Assembly (NCBI GenBank): GCA_946965045.2
Contig: OX337242.1
Coordinates: 1,364,001-1,428,000, forward strand
Source of the DNA: Epithemia pelagica
Taxonomy: Eukaryota > Bacillariophyta > Bacillariophyceae > Surirellales > Surirellaceae
DNA length: 64,000 nucleotides
Direction: 5' to 3'
The stretch's first letter is position 1; the number at the start of each line of letters is the position of its first letter. The position numbers and the translations under genes are program-made. Below are positions 31,001-40,905 of this stretch, one piece after another. Below the pieces are notes generated by a model. The model worked only from the letters and a program-made list of their open reading frames with translations, did not search any database and had not been told where the DNA came from.

Positions 31001-32164
31001 ACCCATCAAGGGTCGTACAATGCGACGAATGCTGGGGACTTCGGAGGCACAACAAATGCCTTGTACAAAAAAGGAACTTCGAACCATGGCGGGAGACTGC
31101 TGTTGGTGGTTGTTGTTGATTGGAGGGACACCACCACTCGAGGAGGCTTCGGTGGTTCGTGAGGAGTCCTTTCCGAGGACGTCTGCCGCAAAGCCTCCTT
31201 GGTGTAGGACACGCAACAAATCATCCACCTGACACTGGGCATCATGCGAAACTTGAATCATGGACGACGAGGTCGAAACCACGACCTTGCTGACACCTGT
31301 AATGGGTTGCAACAAGGATTCCAGTACCAATTGGTTGGATCCAATCTCTTTTTGCAATTGCAATCGGGTTACGAGACTGCCGTCGTTGGTGTCGTTTCCT
31401 TCGTGCCTGTTGCTTCCATGGACCAAGGTCTGATTCGGTGGAGGCGGAGGAGCACTATTGGTGTTGCAATCTCCACAAAACAAAAAGGAGGAATCGTCTC
31501 CTCCCGTCGTGGCTGGTGCCATGATTCCATTCGAGGATAAGCCCGGTGGTGGTACACGTCGTTTTCGATACGGTCCTCCTTTTCGAACGAGCCGTTGCGG
31601 TGGAACGGCAGACGGTGGTGACGTCGTTCCAAAAAGATTGGTGTTGTTGGGCTCGAGTGGAGTTGTTGGGTTCTGCGTCACCAAACGATCTGGCTTTGTT
31701 CCAACGGGGTGCATCAATCCAGTTTCCAACATTTGTGTGCTTGTCGTAGTAATAGCAACGAGTTCCGTTTCCCCACCACTCGTACCGTCGTTCTGTGGCT
31801 GTTTCACAGTCTGGTGGTGGCCATTGGAGAATCCATTCGACATGGCACCTGGAGGAAGACTACCCGTAGTAGTAGTGTTGCAGTCTCCACAAAACAACAA
31901 CAAGTCGGCACCCGGACTCGTCGTATTCCCCAGATCAAAGCCTGGTGGAGGACGTCGTTTGAGATACGGCGGCCGTTTTCGAGGTTGCGGTGGATTGGAC
32001 GATTGCATCGTTGTCGTCGAGTCTGCCACATGCATCCTGTTCGGCGGTGGACCGTGGTGGTCGTCCGATGGAACAGCTGTAGTGGTGATTGTGCTGCTGC
32101 AAGTCTCCAATAGGTCAGTCGTTGTCGTTGTCATTGTTGCGGTAGATGCAGCCACCGACGCCAT
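28055..32164 (-). CDS. P1B-type heavy-metal ATPase (Zn/Cd type) with four HMA-like domains
   Basis: The ATG at 32164 gives 1369 residues, longer than most P1B ATPases. The N-terminal 300 residues are low-complexity and carry two copies of a unit ending in FCGDCNT (Cys 92/95 and Cys 230/233), each after a K-R-R-x-P-P-P-G stretch. Four HMA-like ferredoxin folds follow; the second has GICCASEV (Cys ~371/372), the others lack a C-x2-C. The ATPase core has about eight helices, actuator SLTGES, metal-site ACPCAL (~924), phosphorylation DKTGT (Asp ~969), SSHPLA, MLTGDSEGA and GDGVNDAPAL. CPC plus the final-helix ASDVGVMLL fits the Zn2+/Cd2+ (P1B-2) group, so metal export or sequestration is expected. 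A His/Cys-rich C-terminal tail typical of plant HMA2/4 is absent; the tail is acidic instead. Confidence 0.92.
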   Translation of the reverse strand: MASVAASTATMTTTTTDLLETCSSTITTTAVPSDDHHGPPPNRMHVADSTTTMQSSNPPQPRKRPPYLKRRPPPGFDLGNTTSPGADLLLFCGDCNTTTTGSLPPGAMSNGFSNGHHQTVKQPQNDGTSGGETELVAITTTSTQMLETGLMHPVGTKPDRLVTQNPTTPLEPNNTNLFGTTSPPSAVPPQRLVRKGGPYRKRRVPPPGLSSNGIMAPATTGGDDSSFLFCGDCNTNSAPPPPPNQTLVHGSNRHEGNDTNDGSLVTRLQLQKEIGSNQLVLESLLQPITGVSKVVVSTSSSMIQVSHDAQCQVDDLLRVLHQGGFAADVLGKDSSRTTEASSSGGVPPINNNHQQQSPAMVRSSFFVQGICCASEVPSIRRIVRPLMGVSSLQINITTKRVYVQHDFHTISAPQIAHALTEQGFPATILHAGGRGGTPRVDDTAMEQPGHTTTTVGRTTLKTDQALQAHTVSVLQQNLSQIEGVVRVDVNVSEGVVVVEHDVRVVSATQLCHELQTTTAGKTTAVVVQDAQTVLAQTQQLNAVLSSQPRSNYVDSTLSIVNLTTRHLPLLTKAIRQHYIRAHVRAIHPHVTSRMVKVEHNPALVSLAAIANTLEQYGLRTSIVTDGAQAKLILPLVDEASEEVEEEKALSVMQQASQLSLFVILSGVFWVISLLAAVQGWARLEYAGLLSVLFGLPPVAVKAGRTIRRCEFDANCMMVTAAAGALALGEMDEAASVAFLFAISEYLEARATDKARTALAAIVQLRPEHANVIHPETKDIVVIPADRVPVGCLISVRTGDKIAADGIVVEGTSQIDESSLTGESVPVQKRINDTVSGGGINIGSTQLVIRTTTSVEDSAVSRLIRLVEEAQANQSATEKMIDGFARAYTPAVILVATVLCTLPWLWGTKEGRQSMLNGLIIIVIACPCALTISTPVTYAAGLAATAQRGIVVKGGASLEALGSVKTVLFDKTGTLTEGKFKIMHLQEVGDSHSRKQMLELLAMMEAPSSHPLAASLVQAARNEGVSVPRDKQVREHTILEGEGVTATVDGKQVYVGNVRLFDRIGLYNSLEEARKARVQEWTAAGGSVGFIGVEGPGIIGMFCVTDTVRPESMEVMEALLLENVQVKMLTGDSEGAAHSVAQQVGLAGDCVHAKLLPEDKLRYVESLKDEVVLSSSSSSFSKFFSYGLFRRKKAVLFCGDGVNDAPALAASDVGVSMGEGASLAMEISDVTLMDSNLHKLVYVLKMGQRVVSTIQENVLLSLACKLLVVCLTFGGYMTLLLAIASDVGVMLLVTLNGMKLLPGDPDGGGVCLWWSRWQRQRYRSVARHGTVHSSASLQLAPSPDTVAAMGSDEEEEEEDTTKSTAMTKLV

Positions 32165-33012
32165 GACCTCTGCTCGTTCCAATGGAGAATGGAAGATGAG
32201 GAAGACAAAAAGAGAGAGATTACGATGAGATGCCTCTCTTGTTCTTCTTCTTCTTTGTGTGGTGGGGCGGAGTTGATCCAAACTCCCCAGAGAGAGAAAA
32301 GGTGTCTCATACAGTGTTTCTCGTTCAATGAAATTTGTGAATATGGGGAGTGATGATCGCGTTCGTCGAGAGGCCTAATGTGATGTACTGTTTCCCCTAT
32401 AGAAAAAGGACATACGACGGACAGTGCGTCACTCAGTACCATTGCATATGGCCTGATCTCTTCCATCAAAGGGCTCATGCGTTCACGCTGGCCTGTTCAT
32501 CGGCGTGCGATTATATTTAGGATAATTAGCATCCATGCTTCCAAGTATGCTGATACTATACGATTATAATGTACCATTCAATCCAACTATCACTAAAAGT
32601 ACGGTCAATTTAACAGTAAACACTGCCCGCGTTCGGTTGGCGCGAACAGTTGCTCCACCCCGCCCCCAACAGCACCAACACGAACCCTGTCGCTCGCCCT
32701 CCTCTGTTCATCACCACACCACCCCACGCCGCCATGAGTGATGATTGCTGGTCCAGAGACATTTTCAGTGTAGATAGAAACACACGTTGATGTTTGAAAG
32801 GTGACACGGTTGCCACCACTCTACGTTTCCGTCTTTTTTATAACCGAGACTTTGATTTTGTTCGGAACTTACCTATACTGATTCGTGGCCAGGAGAAGAA
32901 ACGAGTGCAAGACAGATTGGAACGTGATTGAATCATCCTTTGGACGAGGAGACGTGACAACAACCCTTTCTCGTTTGCTTTTGCTTGCTGACTTTTGGAG
33001 ATTCTTGCTTTT
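32165..33012. promoter_or_regulatory. Divergent promoter region (metal ATPase / JmjC protein)
   Basis: About 850 bp between two head-to-head genes. No open frame is supported. A CT-rich stretch at 32205-32300 lies just upstream of the ATPase start. Confidence 0.4.
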
Positions 33013-35565
33013 ATGGAAACCTTGATTGTGACTTCTTCCACCACCACCACGACGACCATGCTGGCCGCACCGCCTACGGTGGTCGCAACCACAACGACCA
33101 GTCGCCCCTCCGTTCTTTCCAAACCCAACCACACTCCAACCTCCAGTCCACCCTGCCTTGCGACAACCACCACCAAGAGTGACGCTCCGTTGATGATGCA
33201 GCCGGTGGATTGGGAACGTCCACCAGTTTCGGCTGCTGAAACTACAGCTGTGGTGGAAAAGACGGCGATCCCCTCGGACAACCAGATGCAACCCGAGAGA
33301 GTTTTACCGGTGGCAAACAGCAATAGTAGCAGCAGCATCAAGGCAAGCAGTGCTCCGGGAGAAAGTGTTGTTGCCACAGAATGTCCTCCCATGATTAATG
33401 AGGAACAACAACCCGTGGCAAGCATTGTTACTCCAGGTACATCAACGAAGCAACCACGAAACGAATCGACACCATCCGTGATTCACCCAACAACTACAAC
33501 AGTAGCAACAACCGATGCCAATGGGTCAAATGGTCCAAAGACACCTGCAACAACCAAAATATTGGATTCGCAACCGTCCAATGTGACGTCCAATTCGAAC
33601 ACTACTAGCAAACCCAAAACCAATCGACGGACCGAGGCATCGCCTAGCAAGCGAATCGCGACCACGGCTCTCCCATCCAAATGCACGCGCACCATGGGTT
33701 CTAGTTTATTTCCTCGTCCCTGCCTATCGCACTCGCCAACGTTGCAAGAGATCCAGTCCATGTCCTTTTCGGATTACATTCGTGAAGTAGTGTTGGCCAA
33801 AGCCTTGCCCAAATTTGAAGACTCGGGCGAAGAAAACGATTACTCGGAGGACGAATGGACCACACAACAAATGCCCCTTACGCAAGGGATTGGCAAAGTC
33901 ACGCTCCCCAATGGATTTTGGAACGAACAAGGGATTGGCAACGATCGCACGGGACGAGGCCCGGCCTGGCAAAAGGGGCAGCCACTGGGTGATTTGACCA
34001 TTGAAATGCCCATTGCGCAACATGTGCGAGGAATGGCTGGTGTCTACGAATACACCTTTACCGAAGTGCCCCAAATATCCGTGGCGGACTTTCGAGACCG
34101 CGCCGACTCGTATCGGACCGACCAAGTGGGCAAGGCGCACGATGAAAACGACAACAACGACGAAAACAACACGAACGAAGAAGATCGTCTCATTCAACTC
34201 GATCGTCACTTTTGGAAACGTCTCGGTCCCACCATGCCACCCGCCTGGTACGGAGCCGATCAGGAGGGAACGCTGTTTGGAGACGATCCGGCATCGGGTT
34301 GGTCGCTCGGTGAGTTGGACTCGTGTTTGCATGTGCTGAGCCGCGTCCCGGGCGTGACCACACCCTACCTCTATGCCGGTATGTGGGCTTCGGCCTTTTG
34401 TGCCCATACCGAAGACATGAATTTGCTCTCCATCAACTTTTTGCATGCCGGTGCACCCAAAATCTGGTACGCCATTGCCCCCGGACCCGATGCCAAACGC
34501 TTTGAAGCACTCTGTGAATTCCAATACTCCGTGGCGGCACGAACCTGCAAGGAATTTATGCGACACAAACGGCATTTGATATCACCCATGGTATTACAAA
34601 AGGCGGGAATCAAGTACACCACAGCCGTCCAACGACCGGGAGATGCCATTATTACCTTTCCAGGTGGATACCACTTTGGATTCAACACGGGCTTTAATAT
34701 GGCCGAAGCGACCAATTTTGGTGTACCGGAATGGATTCCCTACGGACAAAAGGCACGAGTGTGTTTATGTCGACCAGATTCGGTCCGGATTGACATGTGT
34801 AAGCTCGTTTCACTGTTGCAACTGTATGAATCGGACCAAGCGAGGACGCGGATTCGGTCGTGGAAGGAGTGGAGCCGACGACGAGAGGAAAAGAAACGGA
34901 GAGCCCAGAAAAAGGGCAAAAAGTCCACCAATTCATCTCCTGTTGGGGAAAAAGGACAAGCTACAGGGGCAAGCAACAGCAAAAAGAGAAAATTAATGTC
35001 CGAACAGGAAAAGAAGAATGAATTTTGGATCGAAGTGGTCAAACCGGCGACCACCAAAGTGGCACCGGCGGTACCTGCACGGAAGCCTCCCAAGGAGGTG
35101 GTCCAGGAAGAAGGGAGGGGTAAGCGTCAAAAGAAAAAGACTCTGAAAGCAGCCATGTGGAAAGAAGAAAGTAAGAAAGAACCTGAAAAACCGCCCGAAC
35201 ACCAGGAACCAGAGGTTTGGCATTTGGCGAAACCGATTGGTCGGAAGGGTATTGAGATTGGAGCTCGAGTGCTCTGTTTACAACCTGGAACCATGGTATC
35301 GGGATCCATGGACCAGTCCAACAACATGTCGGAAGACGATGAGGATGAGCAATGTTTCCGTGGGTCGGTAGTGGAACGGGTCGATGACAATGTCAAGATC
35401 CACTTGGACGGTTTGTCCAAGTCGGAGGATGTGTGGGTTTCGCTCGATTCGAAGAAAGTCTACTTGGATGGAGGGCCATGGGTGGATGACCACGAAGCAT
35501 GTGCGATACCCTATCGTCATTACTGGAAGGAGATGGATTCCAAAACTCGTTGCGGAGATGAGTAA
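33013..35565 (+). CDS. JmjC-domain histone demethylase, KDM4-like
   Basis: The protein has 850 residues from the ATG at 33013. Residues 1-235 are Thr/Ser/Pro-rich. A JmjN-like segment follows at ~242 (SPTLQEIQSMSFSDYI). The JmjC domain spans about 430-590: GVTTPYLYAGMWAS, then CAHTEDMNLLSINFLH with Fe ligands His 465 and Glu 467, GAPKIWYAIAP, RHKRHLISPMVL and ITFPGGYHFGFNTGFN with the third ligand His 554. These match KDM4 (JMJD2), which removes methyl groups from histone H3 Lys9/Lys36 using Fe(II) and 2-oxoglutarate. The usual Trp before the first His is Ala here. A basic KKR-rich linker leads to a C-terminal Tudor-like segment (CFRGSVVERVDDNVKIHLD). PHD fingers are absent. Nuclear location is expected. 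Confidence 0.88.
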   Translation: METLIVTSSTTTTTTMLAAPPTVVATTTTSRPSVLSKPNHTPTSSPPCLATTTTKSDAPLMMQPVDWERPPVSAAETTAVVEKTAIPSDNQMQPERVLPVANSNSSSSIKASSAPGESVVATECPPMINEEQQPVASIVTPGTSTKQPRNESTPSVIHPTTTTVATTDANGSNGPKTPATTKILDSQPSNVTSNSNTTSKPKTNRRTEASPSKRIATTALPSKCTRTMGSSLFPRPCLSHSPTLQEIQSMSFSDYIREVVLAKALPKFEDSGEENDYSEDEWTTQQMPLTQGIGKVTLPNGFWNEQGIGNDRTGRGPAWQKGQPLGDLTIEMPIAQHVRGMAGVYEYTFTEVPQISVADFRDRADSYRTDQVGKAHDENDNNDENNTNEEDRLIQLDRHFWKRLGPTMPPAWYGADQEGTLFGDDPASGWSLGELDSCLHVLSRVPGVTTPYLYAGMWASAFCAHTEDMNLLSINFLHAGAPKIWYAIAPGPDAKRFEALCEFQYSVAARTCKEFMRHKRHLISPMVLQKAGIKYTTAVQRPGDAIITFPGGYHFGFNTGFNMAEATNFGVPEWIPYGQKARVCLCRPDSVRIDMCKLVSLLQLYESDQARTRIRSWKEWSRRREEKKRRAQKKGKKSTNSSPVGEKGQATGASNSKKRKLMSEQEKKNEFWIEVVKPATTKVAPAVPARKPPKEVVQEEGRGKRQKKKTLKAAMWKEESKKEPEKPPEHQEPEVWHLAKPIGRKGIEIGARVLCLQPGTMVSGSMDQSNNMSEDDEDEQCFRGSVVERVDDNVKIHLDGLSKSEDVWVSLDSKKVYLDGGPWVDDHEACAIPYRHYWKEMDSKTRCGDE

Positions 35566-35967
35566 TTCCTTTCTGGGACGCTTTGTTCTATGCCAAATTG
35601 GTCATCATTTTCAAGAACAATCAAGAGACCAAGGCCGGCAGAGGCAATTCTCAAATGTGCTAGTAGCTAGGGTTATGCATTGTTCTACAGACATGGGAGT
35701 CTTGTATGTTAAATTTTTACTGTTTTTCAAGTCTCACAGTTTCAACATTACTGTCTAGCTCAAAAGTGACTCTCTTCTTTGGTTCACGTGAGACTCGTTT
35801 CCTGCGACTTGTGGTTCTATAATATCACTGCAAGACACTACTCTAGTAAAAACATACATGAAGAAAAAACTTTCCAAAACGGGCTAAAGTAGGCTTTCGC
35901 TAATTCTCATGTACAACGAAACTTGGGATGTTTGGCACCGTCCAAGTTCTCCGAATCCAGTAGTTAC
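35566..35967. other. Convergent 3' intergenic region
   Basis: About 400 bp between two convergent genes; nothing beyond presumed 3' untranslated sequence. Confidence 0.4.
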
Positions 35968-36936
35968 CTAGGCAGGCAAGTTACTTGGATCGACCCACCG
36001 TTCAAATTTAGTCGCATCTCGAATATCATGTTCATTGTCGTCCTTGGCATTGGTAAACTCTTCATTGGTGGTACCCACCAACAAGTATTCGGCAAAACAG
36101 GCAACATTTTCGGGTGTATCCAAGGCTCCCTTGGGGGGTGGACGCGCCCCAACACTTGTTGGACTGCCACGGTCGTTTTGTTCATCCGCCTTGGCTTTCA
36201 TGGTGCGAAAATTTTGCACAATGGGCATGGAGGATTCGGCCGACTCGCGAATGGTCCCTTGCAAACTGGTATCCACCACACCTGGTTTGAAGGACCCTAC
36301 CAGCACGTGTCCACCCTCGTGCCGAAATTCTCGTTCCAAGACCTTGAAGGATTGGAAAAAGGCTGCCTTGCTAATCCCATACGAGGACCATCCGACGGGA
36401 GGAGCGCCATGGGCGGCCCCGGACGAGACATGCAAGACTCGGCCAGGGACTTGTGGTGCCGTGGTGTCGTCTTTCGTTGGGGTCAAGGGTTTGAGGTACG
36501 GATACAAGGCCGTGGTGAGAAACAGGGGTGCTTAGCAATTCAACACCATGGCACGACGGAGTTCGTCGGGTTGCAATTCCAAAACGGGCTTAATGGGATC
36601 AATGGTACCGGCCGAGTGAATCAAAAATCGAACCTGTGTGTGACGGTCGTCGTCTCCACTGCCGCCACACAAGGCATGGACGTGGTTGACAATAGCGGTG
36701 CGGCCCTCGGGGGTGGCAATATCAGCCGCCAAGGGTTGGAGTTTGGGAGACAAGGATTCGACATGCTGGGCCGTAATGGATCGTGACACACACAGGACTT
36801 GATCAATAAAGGAAAAGGTGGCAAGTTTTTGCGCAATGGCCAAGCCAATGCCCGATCGGCCACCCACCACAATGGCAATGGATGGACGACTGTCGGCCAT
36901 GGCGGCCGCAAAGGCAGACGTGGTTCGGAAATTCAT
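35968..36936 (-). pseudogene. Short-chain dehydrogenase/reductase with one in-frame TAA
   Basis: One frame runs from the ATG at 36936 (or 36900) to 35968, 323 codons, broken only by TAA at 36532-36534. Both sides are clearly the same SDR: IAIVVGGRSGIGLAIAQKL (Rossmann Gly motif), LIHSAGTIDPIKP, then after the stop APLFLTTALYPYLKP, the catalytic VSSGAAHGAPPVGWSSY-GISKAA (Ser, Tyr-x3-Lys) and KPGVVDTSLQ. The GW-S-x-Y and PG-x-x-DT signatures resemble sepiapterin reductase and its relatives, which reduce carbonyls with NADPH. The stop falls in the helix normally reading N-x-x-x-P-L-F-L-T. No GT-AG pair of sensible length removes it. Options are a recent nonsense allele, an assembly error, or readthrough. 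Confidence 0.75.
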
Positions 36937-37454
36937 CTTCTTGACAAATATCGGAGGTGCTTCAGTTTTGTGTGTGTGCGTGGGGTTTCGATTGACCAAT
37001 CGTTGAGTTTATGACCACAGCAAATCCGTTCCAATCCGTATTGGAAGATCTTCTCGAGTGTCGTTGGCTTAGGAACGATGCAATATTAGATCCTTGGCAT
37101 AGACGGAGTCCGGGAACGATCCGAGACCCGAGACAGTGCCGACATTCGACACATGAGAATCTATGCAAGACGAAAAAGGGGATCTTCTTGATCCATCAAC
37201 GATGTTCGTTGTCACCTTGAGAACATGTTCGATGGCCCTGTTTCTTCCGCGGCCATCTGCTCGAGCACGAATCATGGTGTGACTGGTTCTGCCCGCGCCA
37301 TTTTCAAGAAATTGTAGCGTTTCAATTATTTACTATTCTTTGTAATTTATAATCCATATTATTTACAGACGCTAGATTTTGTTGCAGCGACTGAGATGCC
37401 AGAAAAAAGATATCAGAATCATTTTCATTTTTCATCGTCCGTTCGCTTCTCACC
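36937..37454. other. Divergent intergenic region
   Basis: About 520 bp between the SDR and PNPO-like genes. A 69-codon frame from 37011 has no recognisable feature and is not called. The segment at 37320-37375 is AT-rich. Confidence 0.4.
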
Positions 37455-38627
37455 ATGACAACAATGACAATCCAATTATTGAGACGGTCTTGCAGAAGTA
37501 GTAGGAATGCGTCTTGGTCTCTGCTCCAATGCCATCGCCCTGCTCAGCCCCGTCGAGTACATTATTCTGCGCTGAATGGTTCCCCAGTCGTAGGATCCTC
37601 CCAAGACGTGGAACGTCCGACACGATCCCATGGCGCATCGATATTGACGAGGAAGATATCCAACTCCTCCAACAACAAGAACAGGATTGGCACGTTTCAA
37701 GGGCTCCGTCCTTTCCGGATTAATCTCGGCACTCTTTGCGCCGACGACGACGATCGGACCAGTGTGACACGAACCACTGTGAATCCACTTTTGGTGATGC
37801 AACAGGCGGCGGTCGAACGGGGCATTGCCAATGCGCAAGGCTATCGGTTGCAAGGAGCTCCTTGGGCATTCTCCTTGGCCGAGATTCAATCCGTTTCATC
37901 AACATCATCATCAGCACCCTCATCCAACCAGAGCAAGGACAACCACGCTACGACTACCAGATGCAACGACGACACCAACGCCACGCTGACTTGTTGGCCC
38001 AGCGTACGGACCATTGGGTTTCAACGGATTTCCGAGTCTGGTCTCGACTAGCTCGTCAAACGCCCCTCCTCCTTTGGTTCTTCTCCTTGTACACCGGCCA
38101 GCCAGTCGTTCCAGCCGGTGGCTCTTTGTTATACCGAAGGAATCTATCCACCCGCGCAACCGGGGGATGCCTGCGAACAATGGCGTGCCGAAGGCATTCC
38201 CATGGAACTACCGGTGCGCCATGTCGTGGACACGACACCCCGCAAAAGCTTTGCCCAAATTCTGGCCGTTCACCGACTCCAACAAGAGCAGCAGCAAGAA
38301 CAATCCGGAGTGGATGAAAATCATGGTCCTTTACAACCGGGACGGCGATTACTCATGACCAATCGGGCCAGGTTTTTGGATCACGTCGCTCAAGCCACTC
38401 ATGAATTGGAACAAGGATGGGTGTCACTGGACGAATTGGAACAAAGTGTCCAAGTGCTGCGATTGGTGCCGACGCGTATCGAACTCTTGGCCAATGGACC
38501 GGAGATTTGGGAACGATTTGAATGGACCCGTAATACGAGTGATGATGATATCAGTGGTCGTACCGAGAATGAGGTTGTTCCTGTACCGAGTTGGGTACCC
38601 ACCAAACACCAATTATTGCCCTATTGA
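37455..38627 (+). pseudogene. PNPO-like FMN-binding oxidase with one in-frame TAG
   Basis: One frame spans ATG 37455 to TAA 38627 (390 codons) with a single TAG at 38049-38051. The leader MTTMTIQLLRRSCRSSRNAS is basic and hydroxylated, as in mitochondrial presequences. Before the stop lie APWAFSLAEIQS and the split-barrel core PSVRTIGFQRISESGL. After it are VALCYTEG and EQWRAEG, and the end RLVPTRIELLANGPEIWERFEW then W-x-P-x(4)-LLPY, which matches the C-terminal dimerisation segment of pyridoxamine/pyridoxine 5'-phosphate oxidases. Members oxidise B6 vitamers with FMN or are PNPO-like flavin proteins of unknown role. A 48-nt intron (38004-38051) could remove the TAG but would also delete the RTIGFQR core, so a nonsense mutation is favoured. 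Confidence 0.6.
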
Positions 38628-39127
38628 TTCTGGTCCATTCTAAATTGTGGGAAGAGCGAAACGGAAAACGAAACAAACATTGATTTTGGAGAAAAGCGCA
38701 TCCACTTGTTTCAGGACGAACCAACATGGGCGACGATCCGACATTGTTCATCATTGAAAGCCACACACTCGGATTTTCCAACATCAAATGCCAAAGGATG
38801 TGGTTTTCTTCAGATTTCCTTCCGTTCCAGCTTGAGGGAAGAAGATGCTCTGTGACTGTTTGTATATTATGAGATGTAATTTAGAAAGCCTGCTGGTCCG
38901 TCAAACATCGCTATCTTCCACAAACTAAATAAGGGTTTCAATTACCTACTATCCTAACTAAACCCAACGGCTTCTTTGGGACACACCGACACGGTTGCAA
39001 CATTATTTCCTTCTCCACACTCCACGTTTACACAAAATAAAAATACTCTTGGAATTCGTTCGATCTCTTGCTCAGGACATGATTCAGTGCTCATGTTTCT
39101 CGGTTCCACACTCACGAAAACAACTTA
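38628..39127. other. Convergent 3' intergenic region
   Basis: About 500 bp between convergent genes. Nothing recognised. Confidence 0.4.
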
Positions 39128-40183
39128 TTATTCCCAATCGTCTCCACTCAAGTCGGCAGTGCAATGGCAGGGGCAGACACATCCGAAGCAATACAAATCA
39201 CAGCACTTGATGGAGCAGGACTGGTTGACGACATCACAGACAAAGTCTCCTTCTCCTTCAAACAACCAGTAATCTACCAAATGCAACGATGCCAACATGG
39301 CCGCCTTTTGTTTCGGGTCCATTTCTTTGGGAACATCCATGGTGAAAACGTCGGCATCGGACACGAGTTCCTTGGCAAAGGCACCCAAACTATCGGGCTT
39401 GGTCTTGACAATCTTTCCAATGACATTGCCATTCGCATCCTTGATTTCAAACGTGTGATCACAGCAGATACCACCGATGCAGCAGACCGCAGTGGCTCGG
39501 ACGGTGGCAACTTCATTGTCGTCACGGTCCATGACTTGAAGGGTGGGCGAAAATCCACCTCCACCGGTGGGTTCCATGATATGCGCCATTTTCTCACCTT
39601 CACCAGGACCTTGGTACACGGTCATTTCTTGGCGACAACATTCATGGAAGGAACAGCATTGCCCACATTTGCAGCCGCGGTCAATGTAGACCACTTCTTC
39701 TCCTTCGTGGTACACGTGAAGTTGCAACTTGTGATTGGGCTTGCAGCAACAACGGCCCGTACAGCCACAGTATTCCGAAGACTCGACGACGCGAAATTTC
39801 AAACCACCATCGTCCGTGTAGGCATCGTACTTGTTGGCAATTTCACCCAAGGCGCCCAAGGCACCCATTCCAACGGCGTTGGCCGCGGCATTGGCCAAGG
39901 CTTCAATCGCTTCAAACTTTTGCTTAATGACCAACTATTTAGAAAAATCCACAGACAAAAGGGTCAGCAAAGAGGTTCGATAAAGACAAGATGATCAAGA
40001 ATCCACTTCAAGCAGACGCTTGGAGTTGGACCAATTTTGGTGAGGACGTACCTTGGTGGTATCGGCAAAGACTTGTTCGATCACCTCACCCGATCCCAGT
40101 TTCTCTCCTTCCACCTTTTCAATTTCTTCTCGGGGAGCGTCACCGCCCCCATCCAAAGCAGCACCAAATCCGTCGTCAGCCAT
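39128..40183 (-). CDS. Phospholipid scramblase family protein
   Basis: Two exons, 40183-40052 and 39934-39128, separated by a 117-nt intron at a codon boundary, encode 312 residues. The first exon is acidic and short (MADDGFGAALDGGGDAPREE). The second shows scramblase (PF03803) features: RVVESSEYCGCTGRCCCKPN, HVYHEGEEVVYIDRGCKCGQ followed by CCSFHECC, the strand LQVMDRDDNEVATVRATAVC, CCDHTFEIKDANGNVIGKIV, and a C-terminal hydrophobic/Cys segment SIKCCDLYCFGCVCPC. Scramblases move phospholipids between leaflets in a Ca2+-dependent way or act as palmitoylated regulators. Cys clusters are dense, giving palmitoylation or metal-binding potential. The order of segments matches the family over its whole length. 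Confidence 0.85.
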
Positions 40184-40905
40184 GGTCAAACTTGTTCCAA
40201 ATGTTAATGTTCTGTGTATGCAACTTTTTTGGAGGAACAACAAAACGATCTTTGTCTCCTGTCTCCGCGGCTTTTTTGTGTGTAACGTCGTGTCCTTGGT
40301 CCCCTTCTGGTTCGTCGTTATGTGATTTAACGCCAGCTCGGTTTCCAATGACTTAACACGGTACTGGATAGTTCATACTGCATACTGCATCCGTCATAGT
40401 ACTTCGAAAATCACACGAAAGGCATTGGATTTTCTTGGTCTTGGCGCGTGCAAGTGGGGTGACTGTGACAGTTGGTCATCTAGCTTTACGCACGTTGGAA
40501 GCAAGAAGCCCCGCGCAGAGTCGACGGGAGATGACTATGAAGTTTTAGAGTACAAAAAAGATCTTCCTCCCTCCAACTCGGAACCACAAGAGGCCACCAG
40601 ATGACCATGGCATGACGAGAACCTTGACCATGTCACGATGGATTTGGGTGCAAGTCGGCTACGCTCTTGACGCGGCACTCTATAACATGATACAAAGACG
40701 GTCTCTCAAGCACGCTAATGGGTTTGGAAAACGAAAACACCAACAATGGCCTGTCCATACTACTACCACGAGAACCTCTCATGGTGTTCTTTGTTCGTTT
40801 CATACGTCATCGATAGAACTCTCAATTCTTCTCCAACAATTTTGAAATCTTTTTGGCCAATATTCTTCTTCTCTGTTCCCATTTGGAGAGGGGAGATGGA
40901 GTGCA
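40184..40905. promoter_or_regulatory. Divergent promoter region (scramblase / GtrA-like)
   Basis: About 720 bp between head-to-head genes. No gene or clear site is seen. Confidence 0.35.

Noticed and set aside
33724-34575. 283-codon minus-strand frame opposite the JmjC domain
   Set aside because: Antisense shadow of a strongly conserved coding region.
35923-36786. 287-codon plus-strand frame opposite the SDR gene
   Set aside because: The minus strand carries unmistakable SDR motifs; this frame is a shadow.
36937-37454. Operon-like coupling of SDR and PNPO-like genes
   Set aside because: They are divergent eukaryotic genes 520 bp apart; no evidence beyond proximity.
39164-39994. 276-codon plus-strand frame opposite the scramblase
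   Set aside because: Shadow frame; the scramblase reading has family motifs and a proper intron.
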